From the NCBI GenBank assembly GCA_963805705.1, contig CAWDVH010000004.1, positions 744,001 through 808,000 of the forward strand: DNA of 64,000 nt, given 5' to 3'. Source of the stretch: CAWDVH01 sp963805705. Its GTDB lineage: Bacteria > Actinomycetota > Actinomycetes > Streptosporangiales > Streptosporangiaceae. Positions within the stretch are counted from its first letter, which is position 1. Each line of letters begins with the position of its first letter. The translations under genes and the position numbers were made by a program. The notes beneath the pieces were generated by a model. The model was not told the DNA's origin, made no database searches, and worked only from the letters and a program-made list of their open reading frames with translations. Shown piece by piece: positions 16,451 through 26,193 of this stretch.

Positions 16451-17098
16451 ATGTTCGATGTTGCGGTGATCGAGGACCCGGCGGCGGCTGAGGCATCGCT
16501 GGATCCGGTGCGGGCGCGGTTGCTGTCCGAACTGGCCGAGCCCGGTTCGGCCAGCATGCTGGCCGCCAGGGTCGGCCTGCCGAGGCAGAAGGTGAATTAC
16601 CATCTGCGGGCACTGGAGCGGCACGGGCTGATCGAGCTCGTGGCCGAGCGCAGGAAGGGTAACTGCACCGAGCGGGTCCTGCGCGCCACCGCGGCGTCCT
16701 ACGTGATCTCGCCGGCCGCGCTCGCCGCGGTGCAGCCCGATCCGGCCCGCTCGCCGGACCGGCTGTCGGCCCGCTGGCTGCTGGCGCTCGCGGGCCGGCT
16801 GGTGCGCGACACCGGCGCCCTGATCACGGGGGCGGCGCTGGCGGGCAAGCCGGTGGCGACGTTCGCGCTCGACGGCGAGGTGCGATTCGCCTCGGCCGCC
16901 GATCGTGCCGCTTTCGCCGAGGAACTGGCCGGCGCGGTGACCGCGCTGGTCAGCAAGTACCACGACGAGAAGGCCACGGGCGGCCGCGATCACCGCGTGA
17001 TCGTCGCCATCCACCCGAGCGTCCCAGCCGGCCCGCACGTCAGCACCACCCAGGCAGGCACGACCGAGACAGGCACGACCGAGACGAAGGAGCTGTGA
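16451..17098 (+). CDS. ArsR-family winged-helix transcriptional regulator
   Basis: A 215-residue regulator. The winged helix occupies about residues 15-80: DPVRARLLSELAEPGSASMLAARVGLPRQKVNYHLRALERHGLI. No metal-binding cysteine pair is present, so it belongs to the ArsR proteins that pair with AHSA1/SRPBCC partners. The rest, including ALITGAALAGKPVATFALDGEVRF, resembles the extended C-terminus of that group. The tail contains a short GTTET repeat. GAGAGAG stands 7 bases before the ATG. One base separates it from the SRPBCC gene. Confidence 0.88.
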   Translation: MFDVAVIEDPAAAEASLDPVRARLLSELAEPGSASMLAARVGLPRQKVNYHLRALERHGLIELVAERRKGNCTERVLRATAASYVISPAALAAVQPDPARSPDRLSARWLLALAGRLVRDTGALITGAALAGKPVATFALDGEVRFASAADRAAFAEELAGAVTALVSKYHDEKATGGRDHRVIVAIHPSVPAGPHVSTTQAGTTETGTTETKEL

Positions 17099-17099
17099 C

Positions 17100-17849
17100 A
17101 TGCCGCACGAGTTCGAGGTACGCGAAGAGATCGCGCTCGAGGCCACGCCCGAGCAGGTGTGGGAGGCCATCGCCACCGGGCCGGGGATCGACTCCTGGTT
17201 CATGGGGCACACCGAGATGGAGACGGGAGAGGGCAGTCTCTCCCGGATGACCCTGCTCGGCTACACCCAGGAGGCCACCGTGACCGCCTGGGAGCCGGCG
17301 AAGAGATTCGCGCTCCGGAGCAGCGATAACCCGGACGGGACGTTTATGGCCTTCGAATACCTTATCGAGGGCCGCGAGGGTGGCAGCACCGTGCTGCGGT
17401 TCGTGCACAGCGGCTTGCTCGGCGACGACTGGGCCGAGCAGTACGACGCCCTCAAGGTGGGTGACGGCATGTACCTGCGGAAGCTGGCCGCCATCCTCAA
17501 GTACTTCCCTGGCCAGGTCTCGGCGTACAACCTGTTCCTGCCCGGCCCGCCGGTAGCCGACCAGGACGCGGCCTGGTCGGCGTTCACGGACGCGGCCGGC
17601 CTGGCCGGCCCGGTGACCGAGGGCGACCGGGCGCGGCTGGCGGTAGACGGGCTCGCGCCGGCCGACGGCGTGGTGGAGTTCGTCAGCCACCCGGCCTTCC
17701 TCGGCGTGCGCACGAGCGACGGGCTGTACACCTTCATCCACGGATACCAGCACGCGGTCGTGGTGGAATACCACGGCTTCGCCGGGGACGCGGATCAGCA
17801 GCAGACCGAGCAGGCCTGGCAGGCCTGGCTGACCCGGTCGTTCGCGTAG
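17100..17849 (+). CDS. SRPBCC/AHSA1-domain protein
   Basis: A 249-residue protein whose first 145 residues form a START-like hydrophobic-cavity fold (FEVREEIALEATPEQVWEAIATGPGIDSWF, then VTAWEPAKRFALR). The C-terminal 100 residues may be a second, degenerate copy or a family-specific extension. AAGGAGCTG precedes the ATG, 1 base after the ArsR stop. In many actinobacteria an ArsR regulator and an AHSA1 protein form such a pair; the ligand is unknown. Confidence 0.87.
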   Translation: MPHEFEVREEIALEATPEQVWEAIATGPGIDSWFMGHTEMETGEGSLSRMTLLGYTQEATVTAWEPAKRFALRSSDNPDGTFMAFEYLIEGREGGSTVLRFVHSGLLGDDWAEQYDALKVGDGMYLRKLAAILKYFPGQVSAYNLFLPGPPVADQDAAWSAFTDAAGLAGPVTEGDRARLAVDGLAPADGVVEFVSHPAFLGVRTSDGLYTFIHGYQHAVVVEYHGFAGDADQQQTEQAWQAWLTRSFA

Positions 17850-17855
17850 CCGGGC

Positions 17856-18818
17856 TCAGGACTGCAGGACCTGGATGCCCCAGGAGTGCGTCACGCTCTG
17901 GCCGGGCTCCAGGGTCAGCAGGTCGATCCCGCTGGCCATGGCATTCGGCGGGCAGGTCATCGGCTCCATCGCGATGGCCCGCCTGCGGTGCCGGGCATCG
18001 AGCGGGTCACCGCTGAATACCTGCAGCCAGTCATAACCGGCACCGGCCCAGAATTCCAGCTGCGTATTCCCCCCGGCCAGCCGCGCCCTGGCCCGCCCGT
18101 CCGCGTCCCTGGCCAGGCCGGTCAGGGCGTGATCGACCCTGGTGGCGCCGATCGGCCGGCGCTCGCGGAAGTCATAGGGCGTGCCGGAGACATCTTGCGG
18201 CTCGCCGCGCGGGATGCCCCGGTCGTCAGCGGCCAGCCAGCGTGCCGCCGGCAGCTCAAGCTCACACTCATCGATAGTCGGGGTTCCCGCGGTCAGGTAG
18301 GGATGCTGGCCGGTGCCGTACGGGGCAGCGCGCGAGCCGCGGTTGCGGGCCGCGATGCTGACCTCCAGCCCGGTGGCCGCATCGAGCTGGTAAGTGACCT
18401 CAAGCTCCAGGCAGAACGGGTAGCCGGGGCTGCCGAGCAGCACATGCCGCAGGGTCACCGCGTCCTGCGGGCCGGCCTGGCCCCCGGCGGCGGCCTGGGT
18501 CACGCCGGCGGGCCGCCAGCTCGCCCACCGGGTCAGGCCGTGGATCGCGTTACCGCTGGCCGGCTCGCTCAGGTCGAGCTGGTGGCTTGCCCCGGCGAAC
18601 GAGTACCGGCCGCGGTCGACGCGATTGGGCCACGGGGCCAGCAGCTGGCCGGCCCCGGCAGGCGGCACCTCGTCGGGCTCGTATCCGGCGATGACCGGCC
18701 GGTCGCGGTGGCTGAGCTGGCGAAGGCCGGCGCCGAGCTCGGTGACGGTGGCCGCGTAATCACCCGCGCGGATGTCGTACTGCCGGCCAGTGAGTGGGAT
18801 CATGCTCGGCGCGCTCAT
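17856..18818 (-). CDS. Aldose 1-epimerase family protein
   Basis: A 320-residue galactose mutarotase-fold enzyme that interconverts alpha and beta anomers of aldoses. Key features are LAPWPNRVDRGRYSFAG, the histidine in GNAIHGLTRW (about 93), the second histidine in GTGQHPYLTAG (about 169), and the carboxylate in MEPMTCPPNAMASG, which matches the general base of the family. No signal peptide. It converges on the SRPBCC gene with a 6-base gap. The 235 bases between its start and the CaiB gene at 19054 show no gene. Confidence 0.92.
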   Translation of the reverse strand: MSAPSMIPLTGRQYDIRAGDYAATVTELGAGLRQLSHRDRPVIAGYEPDEVPPAGAGQLLAPWPNRVDRGRYSFAGASHQLDLSEPASGNAIHGLTRWASWRPAGVTQAAAGGQAGPQDAVTLRHVLLGSPGYPFCLELEVTYQLDAATGLEVSIAARNRGSRAAPYGTGQHPYLTAGTPTIDECELELPAARWLAADDRGIPRGEPQDVSGTPYDFRERRPIGATRVDHALTGLARDADGRARARLAGGNTQLEFWAGAGYDWLQVFSGDPLDARHRRRAIAMEPMTCPPNAMASGIDLLTLEPGQSVTHSWGIQVLQS

Positions 18819-19053
18819 AGGGACATCTTGCTGCTGCGCCTGCTGTCCGGTGGCGGGCCCCCCGTATTAGTGCCGGCGGGGCTGCTTGGGGAGCGGGGGA
18901 CCTTCAGCCCCGCCAGCATTTGCACCTTAGCCGCCCGAGCGGCGCATGCGGGCGGACTTTGGCAACACCGCAGGCGGCCGCGCATTCCGATTAAGGTGGC
19001 CGCAGGACGCACATGCAGGTCACAGGACGGCCGGAGCGGCCCAGGAGGTCACC

Positions 19054-20271
19054 ATGACAGGACCGCTGGACGGCATCGTCGTGCTGGATATGACGCGGGC
19101 GCTGGCGGGCCCGCACGCCACGATGACGCTCGGCGACCTTGGCGCACGAGTGATAAAGGTCGAGCAGCCCGGCACCGGCGACGAGTCGAGGCTCTGGGGC
19201 CCGCCGTTCGCCGCCCCCGCCCCGGGCGCGGATGCACCGCAGGGGGCGGCCACGGGCGGCCCCGGAGCCGAGCCGGTGAGCACCTATTTCCTGTCCTGCA
19301 ACAGGAACAAGGAGTCCGTCACCTGTGACCTGCGATCGCAGGCCGGCCAGGATCTGCTGACGCGGCTGATCCGCCGCAGCGACGTGCTGGCGGAGAATTT
19401 CCGGCCCGGCGTCCTGGACCGGCTCGGCTTCAGCGTCGAGCGGCTGCACGAGCTCAACCCGCGCCTGATCATCTGCTCGATCAGCGGATTCGGGCACGAT
19501 GGCCCCGAGGGCGCCCGGCCCGGATACGACCAGATCGTGCAGGGCGAGGCCGGCCTGATGAGCGTCACCGGCACCGACGCTGATCAGCCGGTAAAGACCG
19601 GAGTCCCGATCGCCGATGTCCTGGCCGGCATAAACGCGGCACTGGGCGTCGTCGCGGCCCTGCACGAGCGCGCCAGTACCGGCGCCGGGCGCGTGGTCCG
19701 CACCTCATTGCTGGCCTCGGTCGTCGGCGCGCACGCTTTCCAGGGCACTCGCTGGACAGTCGCCCGCGAGGTGCCGGGGCCGGCCGGGCTGCATCACCCG
19801 TCGATCATGCCGTACGGCGTATTCCGCTGCCGGGACGGGATGATCCAGGTGGCGGTGGCGAACGAGGGCCTGTGGCGGCAATTCGCGCCGGTCGTCGGGA
19901 TCGATCCGGCCGATGAGCGGTTCCGGGTCAATCGCCTGCGGGTCGAGGCCGCCGGCCAGCTGATCGCCGAGATCGAGGCCGCGCTCTCGCGCGCTGACCG
20001 CGCGCACTGGCTGGAGCTGCTGTCGGCGGCCGGGGTCCCGGCCGGCTCGATCCGGACGATGGATGAGGTCTACGAGTGGGAGCAGACCCGTTCGCAGGGC
20101 CTGGTGATCTCGGTCGATCATGCCTGTCTGGGCACCGTCGAGCTGCCCGGTCCGGTGCTGCGCTTCGACGGCGAGCCGCCGCGGGGGCATACCGCCCCGC
20201 CCCTGCTCGGCCAGCATGACGAGGCGGTCAGGAAATGGCTCGACCAGGCCGACGAGGCCGACAAAAGCTGA
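19054..20271 (+). CDS. CaiB/BaiF family CoA-transferase
   Basis: A second family III CoA-transferase, 405 residues. Conserved blocks are VLDMTRALAGPHATMTLGDLGARVIKVEQPG, CNRNKESVTCDL, ENFRPGVLDRLGF and SISGFGHDGPEGARPG. The catalytic aspartate is expected in PIADVLAGINAALG. AGGAGG precedes the ATG. A 20-residue Ala/Pro/Gly insert sits near residue 55. The hydroxylase set begins 121 bases downstream on the same strand, suggesting that an acid activated by this enzyme and the hydroxylase substrate share a pathway. Confidence 0.92.
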   Translation: MTGPLDGIVVLDMTRALAGPHATMTLGDLGARVIKVEQPGTGDESRLWGPPFAAPAPGADAPQGAATGGPGAEPVSTYFLSCNRNKESVTCDLRSQAGQDLLTRLIRRSDVLAENFRPGVLDRLGFSVERLHELNPRLIICSISGFGHDGPEGARPGYDQIVQGEAGLMSVTGTDADQPVKTGVPIADVLAGINAALGVVAALHERASTGAGRVVRTSLLASVVGAHAFQGTRWTVAREVPGPAGLHHPSIMPYGVFRCRDGMIQVAVANEGLWRQFAPVVGIDPADERFRVNRLRVEAAGQLIAEIEAALSRADRAHWLELLSAAGVPAGSIRTMDEVYEWEQTRSQGLVISVDHACLGTVELPGPVLRFDGEPPRGHTAPPLLGQHDEAVRKWLDQADEADKS

Positions 20272-20392
20272 CAGAGCCCGCTAGGCCGGCCACTGCGGGA
20301 CCGGTTTGGGCCCGGCCCGGTACTGGTGCGGCGCGCCTGGCGGTCCTAGGTTTGCATCAGGCGCACCGTGCGTTCCCTGAGGAGGAGTCTGG

Positions 20393-20860
20393 ATGGCAGA
20401 GATAACCGTCACCGTCGACGGGGTGAGGTACGTGGATCACGTCGAGCCCCGGCTGCTGCTCGTCCACTACTTGCGTGAAGTCGTGGGGAAGACCGGTACG
20501 CCCATCGGGTGCGACACCTCCAACTGCGGAGCATGCACCGTGCTGATGGACGGGGAGTCGGTCAAGAGCTGCGCGGTGCTGGCCGTTCAGGCGGACGGCG
20601 CGCAGATCACGACCATCGAGGGCATGGCCAACGGCGAGTGGCATCCGCTGCAGCGTGCCTTCCACGAGGAGCACGCGCTGCAGTGCGGGTACTGCACCCC
20701 GGGAATGATCATTGCCGCGTCGGATCTGCTCCGGGAGAATCCGCACCCGACCGACACGGAGATCCGCGACGGGCTGGAAGGCAACCTGTGCCGGTGCACC
20801 GGCTACGAGAACATCGTCCGCGCCGTGCGGCGCGCCGCCGAGGCGGGAGTGAGCGAATGA
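20393..20860 (+). CDS. Molybdenum hydroxylase small subunit, 2Fe-2S (CoxS-like)
   Basis: A 155-residue iron-sulfur subunit that passes electrons from the molybdenum site to FAD. The plant ferredoxin-type cluster ligands are in GCDTSNCGACTVLMDG, and the C-terminal helical cluster ligands are in CGYCTPGM and CRCTGYENIV. GAGGAGG precedes the ATG. The order S-L-M with ATGA overlaps at both joints (20857 and 23255) shows a tightly coupled operon. Confidence 0.95.
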   Translation: MAEITVTVDGVRYVDHVEPRLLLVHYLREVVGKTGTPIGCDTSNCGACTVLMDGESVKSCAVLAVQADGAQITTIEGMANGEWHPLQRAFHEEHALQCGYCTPGMIIAASDLLRENPHPTDTEIRDGLEGNLCRCTGYENIVRAVRRAAEAGVSE

Positions 20861-23258
20861 CCGCGCAGACTGAGGCTGACCAGGCACCGGCCGCGGAACT
20901 GGGCCAGTCCCGCCTCCGCAAGGAAGACGACCGCCTCATCACCGGCCAGACCAACTGGACGGACAACATCACGCTGCCCGGCATGCTGCACATCGCGTAC
21001 CTGCGCAGCCCGTACGCGCATGCGCGGATCACCTCGGTGGATGTCAGCGCCGCCCTGGCCGCGCCCGGCGTCATCGCCGCCTACAGCGGAGCGGACTTCG
21101 CGGCCGAGCAGGGCAGCCTGCCCTGCGCGTGGCCGGTCACGCCCGACATCGTGATCCCGGCCCACCCGCCGATGGCGGTCGACGAGGTGCGCTACGTCGG
21201 CGAGGCAGTGGCCTGCGTCGTCGCCCGCGACCGTTACCTGGCCGCCGACGCCCTGGCCGCCATCGAGATTGACTACGAGCCGCTTTCGCCGGTACTCGAC
21301 ATCAGGACGGCCCTGGACGACGGCTCGCCCCAGGTGCACGAGGCGGGCAACAAGAGCTTCGAGTGGGTCTTCGCCAACGGCGACGTGGACGCGGCCTTCC
21401 GCGACGCGCCCGTCGTGCTGGAGCGCAACTACCGCCAGCAGCGGCTGATCCCGAGCGCGATGGAACCGCGCGCGGTGGTCTGCTCGTGCGTCGGCGGGGA
21501 GTTCACGCTCTGGTCGGCGACCCAGATCCCGCACGTGCTCCGGGTCATGCTGGCGCTGGTGACCGGCATACCGGAGCAGAACCTCAGGGTCATCGCACCC
21601 GACGTCGGCGGCGGCTTCGGATCGAAACTGCAGGTTACCGCCGAAGAGGTGCTGGCCCTGCTGATCGCGCGCAGGCTCGGCAGGCCGGTCAAGTGGACCG
21701 AGTCCCGCAGCGAGGGCAACATGACCGTGCACCACGGCCGCGACCAGTGGCAGCGGATCAGGATCGCGGCCGACGGCGAGGGCAAGATCCGCGGCCTGTC
21801 GGTGGACCTGCTCGCCGACATGGGCGCCTACCTCATGCTGGTGACGCCCGGAGTCCCGCTGCTCGGCGCCTTCATGTTCCCCAGCATCTACAAGATGGAC
21901 GCCTACTCGTTCCGCTGCACGGGGATCTTCACCACCAAGATGCCGACCGACGCCTACCGGGGCGCGGGCGGCCGGAGGCTACCTTCGCCATCGAGCGGAT
22001 CATGGACGAGCTGGCCGCCGAACTGGGCCTGGACCCGTTCGAGGTGCGGGAGCGGAACTGGATCAGGCACGAGGAATTCCCGTACACGACTGTCTGCGGC
22101 CTGACCTACGACTCCGGTAACTACGAGGCGGCGACGGCCAAGGCCCGCGAACTGTTCGACTACGACGCGCTGCGCCAGGAACAGGAGCGCCGGCGGGCCA
22201 GCGGTGACCCGGTGCAGCTGGGCATAGGCATCTCCACTTTCACCGAGATGTGCGGGCTCGCCCCGTCCAGGGTCCTCGGCTCGCTCGCCTACGGCGCAGG
22301 CGGCTGGGAGCAGGCGTCGATCAGGATGCTGCCGACCGGCAAGGTGGAAGTCGTGACCGGTTCGAGCGCGCATGGCCAGGGACACGAGACGGCCTGGAGC
22401 CAGATTGTCGCTGACCAGCTCGGAGTGCCGTTCGAGGACATCCGGGTCCTGCATGGCGACACCCAGGTCTCGCCCAAGGGCATGGATACCTACGGGTCCC
22501 GGTCGCTGGCGGTCGGCGGCATGGCCCTGGTCTCGGCCTGCGACAAGGTCATCGAGAAGGCCACGGTCATCGCGTCCAGGATGCTCGAGGCACCACCGGA
22601 GGACGTGGTCTTCGCCCATGGCGTGTTCAGCTCCGCCAGCGGCTCGGGCGCGACCAAGAGCATTCAGGAGGTGGCCCTGGCGGCCTTCGCGGCGCATGAC
22701 CTGCCGGACGGCGTCGAGCCCACTATCGATGCTGATGCCACCTACGACCCGGACAACTTCTCGTTCCCGCACGGCACGCACCTGTGCGCGACGGAGGTCG
22801 ACACCGAGACCGGTTTCGTCAAGATCCGCTCTTACGTGGCGGTGGACGACATCGGCCTGGCCGTCAATCCGCTGATCGTCGAGGGCCAGGTGCACGGCGG
22901 CCTGGCCCAGGGCATCGCGCAGGCCCTGTACGAGGAGGGCGTCTACGACGACGCGGGCAACCTGGTCACCACCACGCTAGCTGATTACCTGGTCCCGGCC
23001 GCGCCTGACCTGCCGTCGTACGTCACCAGCCGGACCGAGAGCCCGGCCGATAACCGGCTGGGCGTCAAGGGCGTCGGCGAGGCGGGGACGATCGCCTCCA
23101 CTCCCGCGGTCGTCAATGCGATCGTCGACGCGCTGCGCCCCCTCGGCATCAGGGACATCACCATGCCCTGCACGCCCGAGCGCGTCTGGCGAGCGATCCA
23201 GACTGCTCGCAGCGGCGGGCCGGGCAGCACGGCCCAGCAGACCGGAGGAGCGGCATGA
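20857..23258 (+). pseudogene. Molybdenum hydroxylase large subunit (CoxL-like, form II), frameshifted
   Basis: The catalytic subunit binds MCD cofactor and hydroxylates an organic substrate. It reads from ATG 20857 through GGGFGSK and then KMPTDAYRGAG, where the frame breaks at about 21967. It resumes as RPEATFAIERIMDELAAELG and runs to 23258. One missing C within GGCGGCCGG restores the active-site loop AYRGAGRPEA and an 800-residue protein. Later motifs GSSAHGQGHETAWSQI and GVKGVGEAGT are intact, including the catalytic glutamate. The AYRGAGR loop marks the form II/aldehyde oxidase-like group, not true CO dehydrogenase (AYRCSFR). A sequencing error is the likeliest cause. Confidence 0.9.
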
Positions 23259-24112
23259 TCCCCGCAAAGTTCGAGTATGTACGTCCCAGCACGCTGGACG
23301 AGGCGGTGCGGGCGCTGGCCGGCGGCGGTGAGGACGCGAAGGTCATCGCGGGCGGCCAGAGCCTGCTTCCCCTGCTGCGCCTCCGGCTGGCCTACCCCGA
23401 TCTGCTGGTCGACGTCGGCCGCCTGGACGAGCTGCGCGGCGTGACGGACGCGGGCGACGCACTGCTGATCGGCGCGAGGACCACGCTCTATCAGCTGGTC
23501 CACGATCCGCTCGTGGCGCAGCACTGCGGGCTGCTGGCGCAGGCCACCGGCACGGTGGCTGACCCCGCGGTCCGTCACCGCGGCACGCTGGGCGGCGCGC
23601 TCGTGCACGCCGACCCGGCGGGTGATCTTCCCGCCGTGACGCTGGCGCTGGAGGTCACGCTGATCGCCAGGGGGCCAGCCGGCGAACGCGAGATCGCCGC
23701 GCCTGATTTCTTCGTCGACTACCTGACGACAAGCTTGCGGCCCGACGAGATCCTGACCGCGGTCCGGGTACCCAAGCTCGGGCCCGGATGGGGGTACCGG
23801 TACGAGAAATTCCACCGGACGGCGCAGGCATGGGCGACCGTCGGCGTGGCCGCGCTGGCCCGGCGATCCAACGGCACGGTCGCCGAGGCCAGGATCGGGC
23901 TGACCAACATGGGCCCGGTACCTATCCGGGCTGCGGCCGCCGAGAACGCCGCGGCCGGCGCGCAGGCCAGCCGCGAGGCACTGCGGGCTGCTGCAGACAG
24001 AGCGGCCGACGGCACGGAGCCGCCGGCCGACCTGAACGGAGCGCCGGATTACCGGCGTCACCTGGCGCGGGTACTCACCGGAAGGGCGCTGGCCGCAGCG
24101 GCAGGAATCTGA
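23255..24112 (+). CDS. Molybdenum hydroxylase FAD-binding subunit (CoxM-like)
   Basis: A 285-residue flavoprotein subunit. FAD-binding motifs are AGGQSLLPLLRLR (about 31-43) and the hydroxylase-type TLGGALVHADPAGDLPA. The C-terminal CO dehydrogenase flavoprotein domain follows (LTNMGPVPIRAAAAE, RRHLARVLTGRAL). The ATG overlaps the large-subunit stop as ATGA. It completes set one; electrons would leave from here to an unknown acceptor. Confidence 0.94.
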   Translation: MIPAKFEYVRPSTLDEAVRALAGGGEDAKVIAGGQSLLPLLRLRLAYPDLLVDVGRLDELRGVTDAGDALLIGARTTLYQLVHDPLVAQHCGLLAQATGTVADPAVRHRGTLGGALVHADPAGDLPAVTLALEVTLIARGPAGEREIAAPDFFVDYLTTSLRPDEILTAVRVPKLGPGWGYRYEKFHRTAQAWATVGVAALARRSNGTVAEARIGLTNMGPVPIRAAAAENAAAGAQASREALRAAADRAADGTEPPADLNGAPDYRRHLARVLTGRALAAAAGI

Positions 24113-24217
24113 GCGGCGGGGTAAGTCGCCGGTGGCCGGCCCGGCTACCGGCGCTTCCTCGCGTCCCTGGGCACGGGCATCGCGCTGACGATCCCCCTCG
24201 GTCACCCGACGGCCTGG

Positions 24218-24649
24218 TTACCGGAGTGGCGCGAAGAGCTCGAGCTGGATGTTGTCGGGGTCGCGGAACACCAGGACAGATGCGTAGGGCTCGTCGGCGA
24301 TGGGTGACTGGGTCAGTGGCTTGTCGGCGACATCGGCGCTGACGACGCCCTTGGACTCAAGGTGAGCCTGCCAGGCCTCCAGGTCGCTGCGGCTCGGGAC
24401 CATGAACCCGGCGTGGTCGAGCCCGGTGATCGCCTCGCCGAACAGCGCGCCGGCGTTGGCATCGTGACGGTGCAGCACGATCATGAGCTGGCGGCCGTCG
24501 TCGGCCAGGAGCTTGCCGACTCCGCCGGGGTGGGGCACGTCCATCCGGAAGCGGATGCCGAACACGTCCTCATACCACCGGACGCTGGCATCGACATCGG
24601 TGACGGTCAGCGCGAGGTGGTGCAGCCGGGGGGAAGTGATCATGGGCAT
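24218..24649 (-). CDS. VOC-family (glyoxalase/dioxygenase fold) protein
   Basis: A 143-residue single vicinal-oxygen-chelate protein: RLHHLALTVTDVDASVRWYEDVFG at the start, TGLDHAGFMVPSRSDLEAW in the middle, FRDPDNIQLELFAP at the end. Metal-ligand candidates are H10-11, H in GLDHAGF and E in LELF. AGGAGAA lies before the ATG at 24649. It follows the TetR gene by 28 bases, so the two are probably co-transcribed with hydroxylase set two. Function unknown; dioxygenase or isomerase activity is possible. Confidence 0.87.
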   Translation of the reverse strand: MPMITSPRLHHLALTVTDVDASVRWYEDVFGIRFRMDVPHPGGVGKLLADDGRQLMIVLHRHDANAGALFGEAITGLDHAGFMVPSRSDLEAWQAHLESKGVVSADVADKPLTQSPIADEPYASVLVFRDPDNIQLELFAPLR

Positions 24650-24677
24650 GGGTTCTCCTGTTCGCAGGCGAATGGAC

Positions 24678-25319
24678 TCATCCGGGCCGGTCGGCCGCGG
24701 ATTCCGATGGCCCTGGCGGGAACGGCGTCCCGTCCGCCTGGCAGTAAGCGAGAAACATCGTCACGAAGTCATCGACCAGGCGGCCCCAGCGATCCCCGCC
24801 AGGGTCGTTGGAGATCTGCTGGTCGACCAGGCCCGTGGTCAGGGCCGTCCACATGTCGACGTGACGAGGATCGACGACACCATTGAGGGCCAGGCGCTCG
24901 CGCACCGCGTCGAGGGCGCGCACGGCGGGCTGAAACGCTTGCGGCGTGGGCTCGAACCCGGGAATCGTGCGCTGGAAGAGCAGCTGGTAGCGGGCGGTGT
25001 CACTCGTGCAGAACTCCAGGAAGCGGCGCACGCCCCCGGCCAGGATCCCGCGGGGATCCTGGCTGTCGTAGGGCTCGGTCATCCGGTCGGCGAACTCGGC
25101 GGCCGCCTCGCCAAACATGGCGTCGTAAATCGCGTTCTTCGCCGGGAAATAGGCATAGATCGTCGGTGTCGTGATCCCGGCGCGCTTGGCCAGCTCGCGC
25201 AGCGACAGGGCAGCCAGGCCCTCATCATGGACCAGCTCCCAGGCCGCATCCACGATGGCCTCCCGCGCGGATCTCCGCCGCGCTTCGCGCCAGGTGCTTG
25301 GTACGCGTTGCTTAGACAT
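24678..25319 (-). CDS. TetR-family transcriptional regulator
   Basis: A 213-residue repressor with the DNA-binding helix-turn-helix at about residues 18-62 (AREAIVDAAWELVHDEGLAALSLRELAKRAGITTPTIYAYFPAKNAIYDAM). The ligand-binding half includes LLFQRTIPGFEPTPQAF, found in a widespread actinobacterial TetR group. The gene lies 46 bases after hydroxylase subunit M2 and before the VOC gene, all on the minus strand. Control of set two, with an aromatic or heterocyclic inducer, is a reasonable inference. Confidence 0.9.
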   Translation of the reverse strand: MSKQRVPSTWREARRRSAREAIVDAAWELVHDEGLAALSLRELAKRAGITTPTIYAYFPAKNAIYDAMFGEAAAEFADRMTEPYDSQDPRGILAGGVRRFLEFCTSDTARYQLLFQRTIPGFEPTPQAFQPAVRALDAVRERLALNGVVDPRHVDMWTALTTGLVDQQISNDPGGDRWGRLVDDFVTMFLAYCQADGTPFPPGPSESAADRPG

Positions 25320-25323
25320 CGTT

Positions 25324-25341
25324 CAGTAAATCTATACACTG
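25324..25341. promoter_or_regulatory. Candidate TetR operator (AT-rich inverted repeat)
   Basis: CAGT-N10-ACTG lies in the AT-rich 46-base gap just before the TetR start, within an otherwise very GC-rich stretch. A TetR protein often binds such a site beside its own gene. The arms are short, so this is only a candidate. Confidence 0.35.
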
Positions 25342-25365
25342 TAAAAGAATTGGTCAAGAGACAGC

Positions 25366-26193
25366 TCAGCCTCGGCCGGACCGTGACTGCGCCTCCTCCA
25401 GCGCGCGCGCCACCAGGACCCTGGCCAGATGCTCGCGGTAGCCGCGGCCGGCATTGAGGTCATCAGGCGCGCTCGACTCATCGGCGGCGTGGGCAGCGGC
25501 ATCTCGCGGTCCGGCCCCCGATGCGAGAGCCCGCTCGACGGCGCTGGCCCTGGCCGGCGTCTGCCCCATATTCACCAGGGCCACGTTGTGGCCCTGGACC
25601 GCGACGCCGACAATCGCCCAGTCGATGGCGCGCTTGGTGAACTTCTGGAACGACCAGCCGGTCATGTGCGGCCTGGGGATGCGGATCTCGGTGAGCAGCT
25701 CGCCGGGTCGCAGTGCGGTCTCGAACAGGCCGCGGAAGAATTCGCCGGACCCGATCTCGCGGCGGCCGGACGGCCCGCGGGCGACCAGCGTCGCGTCCAG
25801 GGCCAGGATCACCGCGGGCAGGTCAGCCGCGGGGTCGCCGTGCGCCAGTGAGCCGCCGATCGTGCCGCAATGGCGGACCTGCGGATCGCCCACCTGCCCG
25901 GCGGCACGGGCGAGCAGCGGCAGCTCGCTGGCGAGCAGGCCGGACCTGGCCATGTCGTCATGGCGGGTCAGCGCGCCCACCGCGATATGGCTGTCATCGT
26001 CTCGGATGTAGCGCAGCTCATCGAGCCGGCCGATGTCGACCAGGATCTCGGGCACGGCCAGGCGCAGCTTCATGAGCGGGAGCAGCGAATGGCCGCCGGC
26101 CAGGAACTTCGCGTCCTCGCCGCCCCTGGCGGCCAGGTCCAGGGCCTCATCCACGGACGCGGCCCGCTGATAGGTGAAGGATGCGGGGATCAA
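25366..26193 (-). CDS. Molybdenum hydroxylase FAD-binding subunit, set two (CoxM-like)
   Basis: A 275-residue FAD subunit. FAD motifs are AGGHSLLPLMKLR and TIGGSLAHGDPAADLPA, and the C-terminal domain has VNMGQTPARASAVE. Homology begins at IPASFTYQRAASVDEALD, and the only start there is TTG at 26193, which overlaps the stop of the 2Fe-2S gene as TTGA. This mirrors the GTGA and ATGA couplings nearby, so the TTG start is convincing. Longer reading through upstream sequence is only a shadow of the S subunit gene. Confidence 0.92.
   Translation of the reverse strand: MIPASFTYQRAASVDEALDLAARGGEDAKFLAGGHSLLPLMKLRLAVPEILVDIGRLDELRYIRDDDSHIAVGALTRHDDMARSGLLASELPLLARAAGQVGDPQVRHCGTIGGSLAHGDPAADLPAVILALDATLVARGPSGRREIGSGEFFRGLFETALRPGELLTEIRIPRPHMTGWSFQKFTKRAIDWAIVGVAVQGHNVALVNMGQTPARASAVERALASGAGPRDAAAHAADESSAPDDLNAGRGYREHLARVLVARALEEAQSRSGRG

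Noticed and set aside
18819..18835. Three-codon ORF (Met-Ser-Leu) overlapping the aldose epimerase start as ATGA
   Set aside because: Too short, without a ribosome site; probably chance.
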